From Rostratula benghalensis (lineage: Eukaryota; Chordata; Aves; Charadriiformes; Rostratulidae), in the NCBI GenBank assembly GCA_013399305.1, contig VXAI01000177.1, positions 146,389 to 210,388 on the forward strand: a stretch of 64,000 bases of DNA, written 5' to 3'. The notes below the pieces were generated by a model. It searched no databases. It worked only from the letters and a program-made list of their open reading frames with translations, and had not been told where the DNA came from. A program made the translations under genes and the position numbers. Within the stretch, counting starts at the first letter, position 1. The number at the start of each line of letters is the position of its first letter. This document shows positions 49,494-63,267 of this stretch, piece by piece.

Positions 49494-49917
49494 GAGATGA
49501 TTAAGGTAGTGGAGCATCTCCCATGTGAGGAAAGACTCAGGGAGCTGGGTCTCTTTACCTTGGAGGAGACTGAGAGGTGACCTCATTAATGTTGATAAAT
49601 ACGTAAAGGGTGAGTGTCAGGAGGATGGAGCCAGGCTCTTCTCAGGGACAGGCAATGACAGGACAAGGGGCAATGGGTACAAGTTGGAACACAAGAGGTT
49701 CCACTTAAATATGAGGAAAAACTTCACAGTGCAGATGATGGAACACTGGGACAGGTTGCCCAGAGACATTGTGGAGCTTCCTTCTCTGGAGATATTAAAA
49801 GCTTGCCTGGAGACGTTCCTGTGTGACCTGATCTAGGTGTTCCTGCTCCGGCAGGGGATTGGACTAGATGACCTTTCAAGGTCCCTTCCAATCCTTGATA
49901 TTCTGTGATTCTGTGAT
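49494..49917 (+). mobile_element. CR1 LINE 3'-end fragment
   Basis: A sense-strand, 5'-truncated CR1. It begins in 'gatgattaaggtagtggagc' and includes 'tcagggagctgggtctcttt', 'ggacaaggggcaatgggtac' and 'attggactagatgacctttc'. It ends with two copies of the tail unit 'ttctgtga'. The C-terminal ORF2 frame stays largely open for 103 codons (49525-49836), which suggests this is one of the younger copies here. Confidence 0.93.
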
Positions 49918-51565
49918 ACTGTTCAGTGCCATTCTTCATTCCCAGTCCTTACACTTCACATAAAGAGAAAGGAAAGCCCCCTGCCCTCGGCAGAGCTGAT
50001 GATGACAATTTCAGATATCTAGGCATCAACATTGCACCTGGGTTCTACTAAATAAGTCAGAAAACCCAAAGTACATTTAAAAAACAATGTTAGTGCTTCA
50101 GCAGATTACTTTATAATGGTCTGCTTCCACTATGGATCAAAGCAATCTGCTACACTATGTGGTTCATTTCTCTGCCATCAAGAGCAGGGAAGGATGATAT
50201 CCCTCTTTCTTTCACATTTCAAGTTCTGCATCATCAGTGAAGGAGAGCACTGTATCAAGTCACAGAATCACCTGAACACACACACAAAGGAGTCACATCG
50301 ATAATAACAGGTAAGGGGTTGCTACTAAACTCGCTCTCTATTTGTACACAGATACACACATGCTATATTTCACCATAATGGGAACTTACTGTTTTTATTT
50401 TAAAATAGATTTTCTTTTGAATTTACAGCCACGTGCTGATAATAGTGTGATTTAACTTCCTTGACCAGAATATAAGCATACTGAAGTCCCTTGGAATAAC
50501 CACGAAAAACCATGATTGGTACCCTAATATAAACACACAATCAAAGAGTCAGTGTGAGTAAAAATAAAATATAAATCTTTTGCTTTCAATGGACTTCTGT
50601 CCTCAAGGGGGCAAGGTCTCATGATTGCTGTCGCTCATGCTGAAAATAAATATAACCACAACATCCATTTCTACCTGCTATGTGCTTTCACATATGTTTT
50701 TTGTCACCTCATAACCTGAATATGTAGTATTTTCAGCACGCTGGTAGTATTTATATTCACTTGACCTGAAGCTCAGCTGGGAATAAACTCCTCAGTTAAA
50801 AAAAATCCCAGATGTAAATGAAAAGTATTTTCTGGATAATGCGCTTTCTGTCAGTCAGTATAAACAACAGGATTTAGAAAAGTGTTTTTCTGCATCCCTC
50901 GATATTTTAAAGCATTGGAATCACAACAGCTAAGAGTAAACAGCAAAAAAATCTCAGATGGTGATCTTCTGGATACACAAACTCTTGTAATCTCCAGCAT
51001 GCCCTGTCTATCCTAGGCCTAAAACTACTAGAAAACTGGAATATACTAACCCAAGCTATATCACTTATCTGTGCTTCTCCATTGGTATTTCAGAATCTGT
51101 GCTAATTTCTGGTTCACTTCCAGATGACACCTACAAGAAACTGTTTGATTACATCTGATTTAGGCATAGAAAACAGTGACAAATGTACTTAGTAGTTTGT
51201 CATCCAGGTTGGTTCTTCTTAACCACACTTCCCTGATACATTTTTTGTCTTTGCCATCCATCTGTTGTAGTTGGTTATGTGGGAAAAGCGCTTGGGACTC
51301 TTGTTTGAAAATACCACCTGAAACACAAAAGAATTTTAAAAGAACAGAAATAGAGAGTGGTTTAGGTCAAAGATGGATGAATATCCATTCTGTTCACTGT
51401 AGGGAAACTGGAATCTCCGTCACAGATGACTGTTAACTGTCAACAGCAATTTTTAATATTGTGCCCAATAAGTCTTCTTAAAAAAGGTCCAGAGGATGTT
51501 CCCAAAGAGATAATTGATGTTTATGTTTTTTAAAATGTTTTGACATCAGAGATTATAAATATCAA
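49918..51565. other. Unique AT-rich non-coding sequence
   Basis: No gene or dispersed repeat recognised. Confidence 0.5.
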
Positions 51566-51577
51566 CGCCCCTAGTGG
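51566..51577 (-). promoter_or_regulatory. Possible CTCF-type site
   Basis: The word cgcccctagtgg matches 10 of 12 positions of the reverse-complemented CTCF core; the two mismatches are the outermost GC pair. It is flanked by two similar words, atcagaga-tataaat, on either side (51546-51560 and 51583-51598). A single-site match of this quality occurs by chance, so confidence is low. Confidence 0.2.
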
Positions 51578-52940
51578 TGGCCATCAGAGAGTATAAATGA
51601 AGCATAACTAACTTTTCAGACACTCTTACAAGACAGAACTTTTCCTAGAGTGTTATGAAGCATTTTGTTCCCAGGTATTAAGATGGCCACATGATAACAA
51701 GAGGGAAAAGCTTTGGGAAATGTTCCCTATTTTTTTCTTTCCTGAATGCATGGTACAAATAGAAACATGCCTCCTGAACAATTTTTCTCAGGCTCTAATG
51801 GAGAACAAGACTGGGAGATATTTAACGGAAAATACTGTAGTCAAAGTGTTAGAGTTTGAGGATCTCTCTGTAAGGCTAAGGGATAAACTACATTTTGTAC
51901 TACATTAACTAGCTTTTAAAAAAAGGCTAGAAAGAGGCATATTCATTTTAAGAAAAGCAGGTATCTTTCTAGCTATCAGTCCTTTTCCTCCTGTAGTGCT
52001 TGTGAAGGAGGAAGCTCTTGAAACTGGATACTAGTGCATCACTGGAAAAAAGACAAAGTCCCTGGGCAGGAAAACATCCTCCCTTGCGCTCTTCTCTAAG
52101 TGCTCCTTCATATTCCTGGCTGCCACAGCTCGCTGCTTAGCGGCTCCCCTCCAAATGTGACATGTTCCCATTTGGTGTCAAGGACACGCAAGATAAACCC
52201 CGCTGTGCCAAAGAATGTGTTTGCCATACATGCCATCCTGCTCCACAGCGGCTCCATGAACCATGCTGGCGCTCCTGTTCATCTACAGAGATTTTCTGGT
52301 TAGCACTTAGGCAGGGGAAGGTCACGGCACCCTGGTGCTGTCAGGTTAGTGGTTACAAAACAGCAATGCTTTTTTAATACATGTCAAACTATAGCCTTTT
52401 TTCCAAATCAGGAAGGTGCAGAACTGATGGTTTTGACATAAATGCGTGCGATCCAAAGCCTGCAGCAAAACACACAGTTTCTACAGCTTTCTACTGCCCT
52501 ACTTTGCTAAATGACCTACTGAACTGAAGGGAGCTTTTTGCTAATCCACCAATAGCAGCTGGCTCCCTTTCCCCGCCTCCAACTGTTCAGTCATTTTGCC
52601 GACTTGAAGTAATGGGAGGAAAATAAAATGTCAATAAATGAAGGTCTTGGCATTCATTCTGTGTGTTATTTGCTAGCAGCACTGAGAGGGGAAAAATGGA
52701 ACTAGGCTAGGCAGTCTAGAGGGAAACTGTGGAAATGACTTGTAACTAAGAGGATGTGACCCTCTGCATAATTCATAATCATTAGTCTAAGTGACACTTC
52801 TGCAGTATGTGCAGCAGTGCTCTCCAATACGACGGGTCTGAGCCCAAATGGCCCACTCAGCAGCAGTGCGTTTGTGATCAGATTTCCCTGAAAGACAACT
52901 CTCAAAGCTACATTTGCTCTGTGTACGTGTATATGCATGC
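51578..52940. other. Unique non-coding sequence
   Basis: No gene or mobile element recognised. Small frames on both strands around 52100-52377 coincide with a locally more GC-rich patch. Confidence 0.5.
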
Positions 52941-52963
52941 TTTTTTTTTTTTTTTTTTTTTTT
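52941..52963 (+). repeat. T23 homopolymer tract
   Basis: An uninterrupted run of 23 T. It reads as poly-phenylalanine or poly-lysine in the overlapping frames, which are artefacts. Confidence 0.95.
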
Positions 52964-54693
52964 CCCCAAGTAAAGATGCTGGCTCAGCTTCATCATGTGT
53001 GCAATTTAAGGGTTGCTCAAGTGATTCTTTAAAACTGCATAAAGGCAATTCTGCTGTGCCTTGGAGACAGCATCGCTGTAATGTTCTGTACATACATCTG
53101 CATGATTTCTCAAAGCTAATTCAAATTTAATGCATTGGTAATTCCTTTTCTGCAGAAGTCACCCAGCAGTAATCTGGAGGTTACAGAATGATCTTCCAGA
53201 TCAAATAACACTTCTAAAATAGTATAAACCAGGAGGCAAGATTATAATGGGTGGAATTAGACTTTCAATGAGTCACTCCACCCTCTTTGCAATCCTAAAC
53301 ATAGCAATCTGGTGTCAAAAGTATTTTTAGAAAGTGCAGCCAAAAAAAAGATATAATGTTTAAATCAGCTAGAAGACAGCTTACATCACTGTATTGTCAG
53401 AGGGTCATTATAATAGAGGTTTGAATCAGTGGGAACTTTAAGCAGCAGGGGCATTTATGTGTTTGGATGTGCACAGAATTAAGACATTTGATTATTTATG
53501 TAATTTAAACTAAATATGAAGACTATCACAACTGTTTATTGAAAATGTAAATTATTCGGAGTTGAATTCTGATGTAAATTGAGCCTAACCAAACGAACAA
53601 AAAAAATTATATTCCTCTTTGGGCTTAGACTTCACAGTACTAATGGGCCATTAGTTTCCATTTCATCCAGGCAGGCACTTTTTGTAAAACGTTACCATGT
53701 TGGATTGCACTGAAGCAGCAAGTTAAGTGGGTTTACTTGACAATGGCAAGTTCCAAAGAGAACAAATCTCATTCCGTTTTGGACAGCCACATTGCAATTT
53801 TAGTTTGACCACAACAACAAGCAAGTGTAAGGATATAATTAGATTCCCTGAACCCAATGACTGTTTCCTACGCTGTAGCTGGAACAGTACAAACATGTTG
53901 CACCCAGCCCCTGTGGCTTAGTTATGAGATACAGCTAACAAGCTGGAAATAAATCCAAAACGCGAGCAGTCACAAAATACTCAAAGACACAAAACCTAGT
54001 TGTTTTTAATTTTGGCTCCCTTCTCTGCTTTATTTTAAGCAATATTTATTTGTAGTTAAGTGCAGAAGATATTTCACAATGCTGTCGTCAACTCTTACTA
54101 CATATACTGAAGATCAGTGTAGCCCAGATTTTTCACTGACTCTTATGTATCTTTACAGGAGAGAGAAGCTGCATCTTTCTACTGTCTCTGCTGGTTGCTT
54201 ATTGCCACCTACACGAACCGGTATGTGGTTTGTATAGATAAGAGGTTTGGTCCTCCTGGGCTGCTGTGAAGAATATTTACGAGGTCAGTATCTCTCACTG
54301 AAAACAGTATTCTGTGGTCTATACCAAAGGGACCTGACTTTTCAAGGGACACTAATTCCAGCTGGCTGCTTCTGAATTAATACTGTTTGTGGAAACAGAA
54401 AGAATTTGTGGAAAAAGAAAGAATCTGAAATAATTAAAGAACAGATGGAGCAAACCAAGATCCAGCACTATCATGGGGTGCCCTGTGAGTTTTCCAAAAT
54501 CATATTTCACTGTAGTCTCTGTCTCCACACCTCAGCATAAGCACACCTACATGTTAAAATGTACTTACACCAATTTAGAGTAATATGACTAAAAATCCCT
54601 CCTGTTCAGCCACTGAAAGAAACAGTTTCTAGGGAGTGGCCTTTCTCTGGCAGCATTGATAATGGTTGTCAGAAAAAGCCACCACATCTATTT
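52964..54693. other. Unique AT-rich non-coding sequence
   Basis: No gene or dispersed repeat recognised. An imperfect duplication of 'tgtggaaa-agaaagaat' lies at about 54389-54427. Confidence 0.5.
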
Positions 54694-54741
54694 AATAATA
54701 ATAATAATAACAACAACAACAACAATAATAATAATAATAAT
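54694..54741 (+). repeat. Compound (AAT)n(AAC)n(AAT)n microsatellite
   Basis: About 48 bases of uninterrupted trinucleotide units: AAT repeats, then AAC repeats, then AAT again. Such uninterrupted arrays are usually length-variable among individuals. Confidence 0.95.
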
Positions 54742-57700
54742 GAAGTTTCCAGTAACTTGTGCTCAATCCTGCTTAGAAAAGAAAAAAACCTTCTTCCTGA
54801 TTTTTAGATAGCCTACAAAAAAATTACAAAAGGTAAGAAACTAACATTCCTTCTTCCCTTTTGTAAGTCACTGTTACAAATGGACATAATTTGCATGACA
54901 AACGTTTGATATTAATTATTTGCCAAGCTCGATATTGTGTGTGGGTTTTTTTTTAAAGATATTTTATTGTATGAATTTTGAATGTCAACAATGACTTATT
55001 ACCTTGAACAAGTTTAAAAGGAAAGTTAATATGATTTCTTACAGCAAAACCCCTATGACAGATGCTCCATAGAGTCAATTACACTGCTGTGTGCTCTCAA
55101 GCAGACTTATTTTTCATAGTCTGAGTGAATGAAGAACAAGGTGAACAAACATCTCCGTGGTGATGGAGGACTGACTTTCTTTGGTTTGCAGTACTTTCAA
55201 TAAAGGAATCTTGCCTAATGAACTGAAACTGTTTATCACTGAGTAATGGGGGGCAAGCATTACTGCCCTGTCACCCTCAGAAGAGTTAAGACAGAAAATA
55301 TGACCAGCAGTGTCCACCAGGACTGTTTGAACTCCACCAAAAGAGCAAAACAGTGACCAAAAAAAAATAAAAAAAATCAATCTTCATGGATAAAAAAAGT
55401 CCACTTCAAAATACAAGCAGTTTCACTTTATTCTGAATCTGTACCCTTTTGACGCACCCCTGTGCAAAAGGAAGGTGCAAATTAAAAACATTGCAATCTG
55501 GCTTCTGAGCAGAGCTTTGTAATGTCTGAGACTGGCAGACGCAAAATCACAATTGCAAGGTATTTCCATAAAGAAAAAAACCCAACAAACCTCTCCCCAC
55601 AGAGAACTAAGAAAAATAAGTGGCTTGCCCCAAGGTGTAAGTGCTAGAAGAGATAGCTAAGTTTTGACACCATGAACTACAGTTTACATATTGGTAACAA
55701 TTTATCAGATGTGACAATGATGCTGGTGTAAATCAGGTAAAATTATTTTCAGATGGTGCGTGGAGGCAGCAAGGTTTTATACAAAAAGGAGACCCACATA
55801 TGTTAAAGAAGCAGTCCCTTCTTTGATATTTGGTTTTGCTTGGGCTAATTTTTATGTTCAATATAACAGCTCACTTAGTAATATTAACTGCTTATGTCTA
55901 CAGGATTTCCATTGCCAGAGTTTTCTAGTCTGATCCATGCTGTTCTGGTCAGATATACTGTTATGTGATTAGTGTCCTGGTGATCAACTTAATTAATTAC
56001 AAATACTAGTATTTTAAAGATAAAATCCAGATGACTAAGAGTTGACGTGTTCTTAGAATTCTACAGTCTGTTAATCAGACTATATTTTGACTCATCTGTT
56101 CTTTGGATGATCAATGTCTCTTTAGATTCACTCTTAAAAAAACCCTAGAATATAGTAATTTCATCTAACCAGAAACAGAGGAAGTAAAGAAACAACTTTT
56201 CTTTGGAAAAATTGGAAAATTATTGGAAAATTATTCCAAGATAAGAAGTTAGGTGTGTGGAAGTTTACTGTTTAGAGAGGACAGAGGTGATAGTATAGTC
56301 TAAAGTTTTCTAGACTTGGGAGAGTTACCCTGCAAGACCAGATAAGCATATCTTGTACAAATCATAACAAATAAAATACCTATTATATCTTCTATCACTC
56401 CATGAAATTGCATGCAGTCATTGCAATTACAGAAGCAGAATTTGGGAAATATGTCACAACATTAATAAAATTTATCTGGTATCATTTTCCTGTTCTCAGC
56501 TTTAGGACCAGAGTCCAGTAGCACCAGGATGTCGCCCTAAGAAAAAATACAGGAGGTAAATAACTGTAAGTAATGCCTTTCCAAAGTCACCAATATCAAC
56601 GTGAAAGCATTTTTAACATTTTTGAACAATGTATTAAAAAATGCTCCCTAACTCTGCAATATCTAGAAAGATGGCAACCTGGCTTGTTACTGGGAAAGAA
56701 CACCTGCTTTTATCTTTGACTGATCATGCAATGCTAGACTAACTCTTCACTGGTCCTGGAATGAATCTTATACCATCTGTGTAGTTTTCCTTGGGAAATT
56801 CCATATTTGCAACCAGAGAAGGAGAGACATGCTTCACTATGAAAGGTAATTAATCCTGTGTGTTAGATGGTGCAGGAAACCTGGCGTTCAGAACTGAGCT
56901 GCTGCATATCTGAAAGGTAGCTCCTTTGCAGATGACGCTCAGAGAGTACTGATGAATCCTCCACTGCTGAGAAAAATCAAGTCTTGCTGGCTTGCTGAAA
57001 TGTGACCTGCATGGGGTACCCAACCTGCTTGTCCTATATCTGGCACCACATTCTGAATTTAAATCAGGTTGAAAATTGCTTTGTCTCAGGAGGGTACCCC
57101 ATAAGTATTAGAAAGTAAGGAGTTTAGAATTGGCTTTGGGTATGTTACTCATTCTAAACACACTTTTGCTCGTGGTTTTCTTCTCAGAATGCACATAGAC
57201 ACTCCCCCACACACCTCCTCAGCTCCCCTCTCAGCTCTGCTCTCATCATGGACCCACAGGCTCTAACTTCTGCATTACTCAGGCCAACTTACTGCAAAAA
57301 GACATCACAGCATCAAAGAATCACATCATTGCTCTGAAAATCCCCATTGTTTCCCAGATGTATCACAACCTATTTGAATACATGAACCTCATCTCACAAA
57401 TATGTAAAATTAGTTTAGTAAGAGTGACTTCCAATGCTAAAAAATTGGTCACTGAAAGCTTACTGAGCTTATTGGATGAGAAGAGCTGAATAAATGCATG
57501 TGTTTACAAACACCTGACTCACTGACTTAAAGAAAAAGTAAGTGAAGTACTGTGAATAACTTAAAATGTGAATTAGATATACATTCCAATTTAAGACCCT
57601 GCAGAAACATACATCAAGAAAAAACTAATAAAATCCTTCAGTAATATCTTCCAATGCCTTTACACATGGCTACAAAATATGACATTGCAGAGATCTTGCA

Positions 57701-58721
57701 CGACACTGTAAATAAATACATCCCTTTAAGTGTCTAATCATTAAGTACACTCTAAAAAAATTTAAACTAAGACAAGGTGACAAAACCAATTAAAGTGCTC
57801 TGATTAACCACTGTAGAAATATTTATATCTTTGCTACTGAGAGAAAAAACCCTTAATTTCCTTTCATGTGCCCCGATTTACAAGCAGTTTAGTGGCCTCT
57901 GTTTGACAAAACATTTTAATGACTACCCAGGATTTTGTGAACATCTAAAAACGACTAACAAAATTAATCCCAGCAGCAGTGTGTGCATGTGCATATGCAC
58001 ACACATGCAGCCTGATGGTCTTTGTACTAGCTAGCAATGTCTCAGGAATCAAATGGATAATATTACTGAAAGAGAGCAGCAAGAGCAGAGCTGAGGGAGA
58101 AGTAATCTGGCATATTGCATGAGAAAATTACATTATTATCCAAAAGTAGATTGGTTTACTTGCCCAGTACTCACAAACCCTATCCCTTGATAATCATCTT
58201 CACACTCAGCTGCACTTCATAGCTTGTTTACCATGTTGCAGTGATGTTTACTCCCTAAGTTTATTTGATGTTGGCCATTTGAAAACATTATCATTTAAAT
58301 TGGTTCCTGTAACTAATGAGCATATGTTTCATGTGTGTTCCACAGGAAAAAGGAAATAAAAATATTTTGGGTTATCATCCTGTTTTTTGAACAAGTTTAA
58401 GAATCTTGGAAAATAGAGAACAGTCTACAAAGATTTATTTTGACATAAGATAATAAGGCAGGAATCCAAAGGAATGAACATATTACATTATAGGAATTTT
58501 AGACTCTATTTAGATATCGTAAGCTCCTGACTTTCCCAGCAGAGCTAAACCTGATAGATATGAGGGCTCTAAGAAAAACTAATTGCTTAATAGGTTGCAA
58601 GGCAGAATAAATTCTGAGTGGCAGCTCACTTCCCAGCACATAGGCCATGCTATCAGTCTAGCCTATAAATGTTGAAGCACTGTAACACCAAAGAAAAAAA
58701 AGCTGTGCAATAAAAAAAAAA
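54742..58721. other. Unique AT-rich non-coding sequence
   Basis: No gene or dispersed repeat recognised. An 11-bp tandem unit (attggaaaatt, two copies plus a partial one) lies at 56202-56237. An acceptor and donor pair around 56500-56570 encloses sequence stopped in all frames. Confidence 0.5.
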
Positions 58722-58757
58722 GGAAAAGGGATTAAAAAAAGGAAAAGGGATAAAAAA
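58722..58757 (+). repeat. 19-bp imperfect tandem duplication in A-rich DNA
   Basis: Two adjacent copies of ggaaaagggat followed by an A run. The second copy is two bases shorter. It sits in a broader A-rich patch (about 58691-58757). Confidence 0.85.
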
Positions 58758-61700
58758 TACAATAAATCTACATTTGAGAGACAGTTAATAGTGGCTCTCC
58801 AAAACTTTACCTCTTACTTTAACGGTCAAGAGAAGAGCTTTCAGTCTTCCTAAAAATATGCTGGTCCAGTCAGTGTTTTTAGTTTTCCTGAGTAATTTGA
58901 AGCTTCGTATATGGATAGAGAAGAATATTGGATGTGAAAAGTACTGAAGCAGAAAAGAAGAATATTAGAACATGGCACCAAGGAGGACAGGATGTTATTC
59001 TGGGAAGAAAGGAACTGTAAGTGGGGAAAAAAAGAATGATAGAGCCTTAAACATGCTATTTGACCTTCTCTACCTTCCCAGCCAGCTCGGTATATTTATA
59101 ACTTTGGAGTAATTTGGAAATACCTACATTGTCTCCAAAGTTATGGCTTTAATACCGTTGCTTATTGAAACAGTTCACATTTAAAATACAATCAGCATTT
59201 TCCGATTTGTGATGCACTGTTATTTGAGATAACAGATTGTCTGCAGAAATGTATTTTTTAGGCAGCATGAGCATGCACATGGCAGGCTGAGGAATGCTCT
59301 CTGTATAATCTACTTGGAACAGACTGGGAGAAAGCTCTCAGGCTCTGCAGCTGCCCTCTGGCCTCTTATTTTCTAAAGTTGAGGAGTAGACAACAATTTG
59401 GTAGAATAACACTCTTCGTACAGTTTTGAGAACTAGAATTGCCAGCTTCCTGAATGGTATAAAAGTTAATGGAGAAATTTGATGGTTGGTGACTGCATCA
59501 GAAGTCTAGTGTGAGAGGGTTCCATTCCCACTTGAGTTATTGAGTTCTACACACAGAAGACTTGAGAATGCACCATCAGGGTCTTTAAATACACTCTTGT
59601 CTTAAGATCTTTGCGACCTTGTTACTCATCATTCATTTAGATTTTATCATTTCTTAGTGGCAAAATCTCATGGTCATTCTCCCAAGTTTTATATAGGGAA
59701 ACTTTCATTCTAATCAAGCAAATATTCAAAATGTAGGAAGTAAAATTTTCCTAATTCTGAGAAACTCATAATAACTCTTAGTCACACAACAGCTGCTGAT
59801 TACAATTTTACAGTCTGCTGTCTGCTTTTTTCTTTAATTCTGGTTAGCTTATTTATTTTTTTTATTTTTTAATATCCTAGTTAGAGACCTTTTAATTTTG
59901 GGCAGTTGTATTTGTTCATATTTTTTAAGTACATTTATAATATATGATCATTCTGTAGTGTTTCACAAAACTGTTTCTTACTGAATTAATGTTTCGACTG
60001 GTTTCTAATACACAGTTTCTGGTGTTAAAAGCAAAATCTTGGCCAAAAGAAGTCAAGTGGACAGCAGTCAACAAAATATTAAACCTCATTTTTAACAATT
60101 GAGCCCAATAATTTGGCTTCCTTTATTCGTCCCATAATTTGGCATTAGTAACAAACTAATAGGTAGCATGGAACAATTTTCTTCTCTGAAATTTGGCTGC
60201 AGTCATACATCTGGAGATCACTAACATAGGCAAGTACCCATCATCTGGGTGCCTGAAAAATCATTTTGGTTTAGGTCAGAGAAATTTCATGGGCGAAGAA
60301 ACAGCAATATTTTTTTTCTGTGAGAGCAAGCATTAGCATCATTGTGAGTTACTGGAGAGAAAACAACATAGCACTTCATGGTTATGATGGGAGGGTTATC
60401 TATATTTTGGGTTTTCCTCCACTGTAGCAGAACCATGTTTCTAAACAAAATTTCACCTTCAATACTTCCTCAAGCTTCCAAAAAATATTCTGCTTTTCTC
60501 TTTTCTGTGGGGGAATTTTTATTAATATCAATGGAAAATTTATAGCTAAAAAAAATAATGAATCCACTAAATAATTTATTTTGTGGGTTGTCTTTAATTC
60601 CATGGGTACTCCTGGATTTTCCTGAGGGGGAAATAATGATTACTGTTTCAGTTCGAAATAATTCTTTGCCTCTTTACTGGGACAAATCCTGTGGTTTCAT
60701 ATAAAACTGTGAAAACATAAAACTAGAAAAAGCCCCTGGAAAAGGACAACTTTGCACAGGGAGACCCAAAAAGGAGAGCAAGAGAGCAGAACTATCTCAA
60801 GTGGTCCCAAGGAAGACCTGTTCCTCACATCTGATCATTATTCTGCGGCATTACGAAGCATCTCGGCTCCTCTTTATACCAGCGCCTCACAGGGATTTAG
60901 CCATATTGAAAATCTCCCCTTCCTACAGGGAATTCAGTGTTAGATAACTGAAACAAGGCAGAGCATCCTCATGCAAGTCCTGCTGTCAGCTCCCAACAAG
61001 CACACTGACAGCCAGTGGTGTGCCCGCCTAGCCTGGGATGTGGACAGGCAGGAATCCATGCCTGATTTCCACCATTGATGCACTGCCATGCTGCTACATA
61101 CCAAGCAGTTGCCAGGTGGAAAGATTAGCAGAGGACAATGAATCCCTGTGAGGGGAAATCCAGATGCTGCTGCCCTTTGATGTGCACTAGTGCAAGCGAT
61201 AAAAGGTACACACAAACCCAGCAGTACTGCTCTCCACAAATAAAACTTGTTATACAAAATGTTTAATTTGGCTGAGTGTATCTTAATCCATTTCTAATGC
61301 CACAAAAAACATTCTCATAGTTGATTATAGGGACAAACAGTTCTTTAATCAATTTAATAAACGTAATCTTATTAAAGCAACTCTTGAGTCAACCACAGAC
61401 CACGTCCTCAATTAACCTGAGTTATAAAATACTCTGCTAAATGAACAGACATCAAAGAGTCTGCTGAATTCAAAGATAAGCTCCACTGTTTGGATGGGGA
61501 GAGAAAGGATTGAAAATTCATTTGCTTGCAGTTTATCTGTTTTAGTTTTGCTTTGAACACAAATAAGCAACAGTATTAGCCACAGCTACCTTCAGGAGTA
61601 AAAGGCATCCTGGGAAAAATCCCCACATGAACACATGAATTTGAATTACTGCTGAGCTACCCATGCCTCCACATTCTCTTTCCCTTTGCTGCAGCAAGTA

Positions 61701-63183
61701 GTTTAGTTTATTGTACTCACAGATATCTCAAGACGCAGATGTTGTCCAATACTCTCATTGATCTTTTTGCAAGGAGTTTTAGATTTTTGAACCACAGACC
61801 TGGTCCTGTTGATTCTCCATTAAAGCCCTGCCCAAGGGGACAGATTTACAGACAGGGGGACAGAGGATAGGAAAAAATGTCTTACTATGTTAAATAATTA
61901 CTGAATCCACACTCACTCGAAGACTTCTGAAGAAAGTAAACATTAATTTAGTTGCTTTGCAACACTGGAGATTTCTCCTGGGTGGTAGATGAAAGAATGC
62001 AAAAGTTATGAATGGCTGCACATCTCCTCCCTGCTGCCCACCTGGCTGATAGTGGAGGAGATTGTCTCCACAAAGATTCGTATGGTGTCTCCCACAGCAT
62101 TGCAGTTCTTTCTTCTTATCCTGAAATTGCTTAAAATTAAAGGAGATAAGAAATCCAATGGAGAAGAATATTGTGGATTGCCGCACTGGTTCTAGTTGTC
62201 CCACAGTATCTGGACTGAAACGCCAGATAACTCCAGTAACTGACAACAGATCTGAGAAAGCACAAATGCCTAGAGACATGGGTTATCTTTGTTCAAGAAC
62301 TGCAAAGCATTCTACACACAAGAGCAATTAAAAAATTCTTAACAAGTTATTTCCATGTCTGTTGTTGTGTGTCCTGTCCCCCTCCCTTTGCTTCTTCCAA
62401 CCCCTTATCTGAACTTCAAATTTGTGTATTCTTAGAACAGCTGTTGTTAGTACTTACCAACTCACCTTACTTATTATGAATGCATTTATTTGGAAACAAA
62501 CAGATGTTCAGATTGCTGTTACAAAACCAGCTTAAAAGTCTGTGCACATATGTATTAGTTTCCAGTTGTCTGCAAAACATGTCCTGGGCTGCAGCGGGGA
62601 AGGAGAACACGTGCAGGCAGCTGCAGCTTCCTGCTGGTCTTATTAGACCCTTATAAATGTGCAAACATTTAATCATATAACAGCAACTTCTATATAGTGC
62701 TGCTTGTTTGTACATCTGAAAAATCTTGATAAAGAGACTGTTAAGCATTACATATATTTCTATATGGAGAAACAGAGCTGAAAAAAATTATTTCTCTGTG
62801 TTTTTGCTTTGGCCCAGCGATACAACTTAGAAGATAAAACAGGTCCCCACAGTACTAGGCCATCATTTGCTTAAGAGGAAAAAGTTGACTGAAGAACTTA
62901 GAGGGAAGTGAGTTCACAATTGGGACGTGAGCATAATTAATATAATGTATTACTTTCACATGTTTTCTGTGTAGTCAATTTTTCCTGTTCTTCATTAACA
63001 TTTTAATTGTTTTTAAACAACAATTAATTTCAATTTTACCTGAGGTTGTTTTGAAAGAAAAAGGCCTAGAAAATTTCCTCCTAAGGTGTGCAATAGATTA
63101 TTATTTTTTTTTTTTTTACAAAATATATCATGGAGAAACTGTTAGAATTTTCTGTTATAGCAGGAGACTATCATTTTGTTCTT
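58758..63183. other. Unique AT-rich non-coding sequence
   Basis: No recognisable gene or mobile element. A T14 tract lies at 63104-63117. Frames of up to 129 codons (minus, 61890-62279) have no recognisable motif. Confidence 0.5.
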
Positions 63184-63267
63184 GTTCGATCCCAAAAGAG
63201 AGTTGGATTTGGAAACAGGAAGTCAGTTCGATCCCAAAAGAGAGTTGGATTTGGAAACAGGAAGTCA
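63184..63267 (+). repeat. Exact 42-bp tandem duplication
   Basis: Two identical adjacent copies (63184-63225 and 63226-63267) beginning gttcgatcccaaaag. There is no difference across 42 bp, so the event is recent or the region is assembled from a polymorphic allele. Confidence 0.97.

Noticed and set aside
49104..49580. 158-codon ORF as a cysteine-rich protein
   Set aside because: The repeat is explained by a 42-bp minisatellite, and the frame runs on out of register into a CR1 LINE.
56499..56570. Acceptor and donor pair as a coding exon
   Set aside because: All three frames between the sites contain stop codons.
56925..56955. 'gcagatgacgctc' reading FADDA as a reverse-transcriptase box
   Set aside because: No other LINE-like text lies upstream or downstream, so a five-residue match is not enough.
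61890..62279. 129-codon minus-strand ORF
   Set aside because: No start context, domain or splice support; the length is within chance for the local composition.
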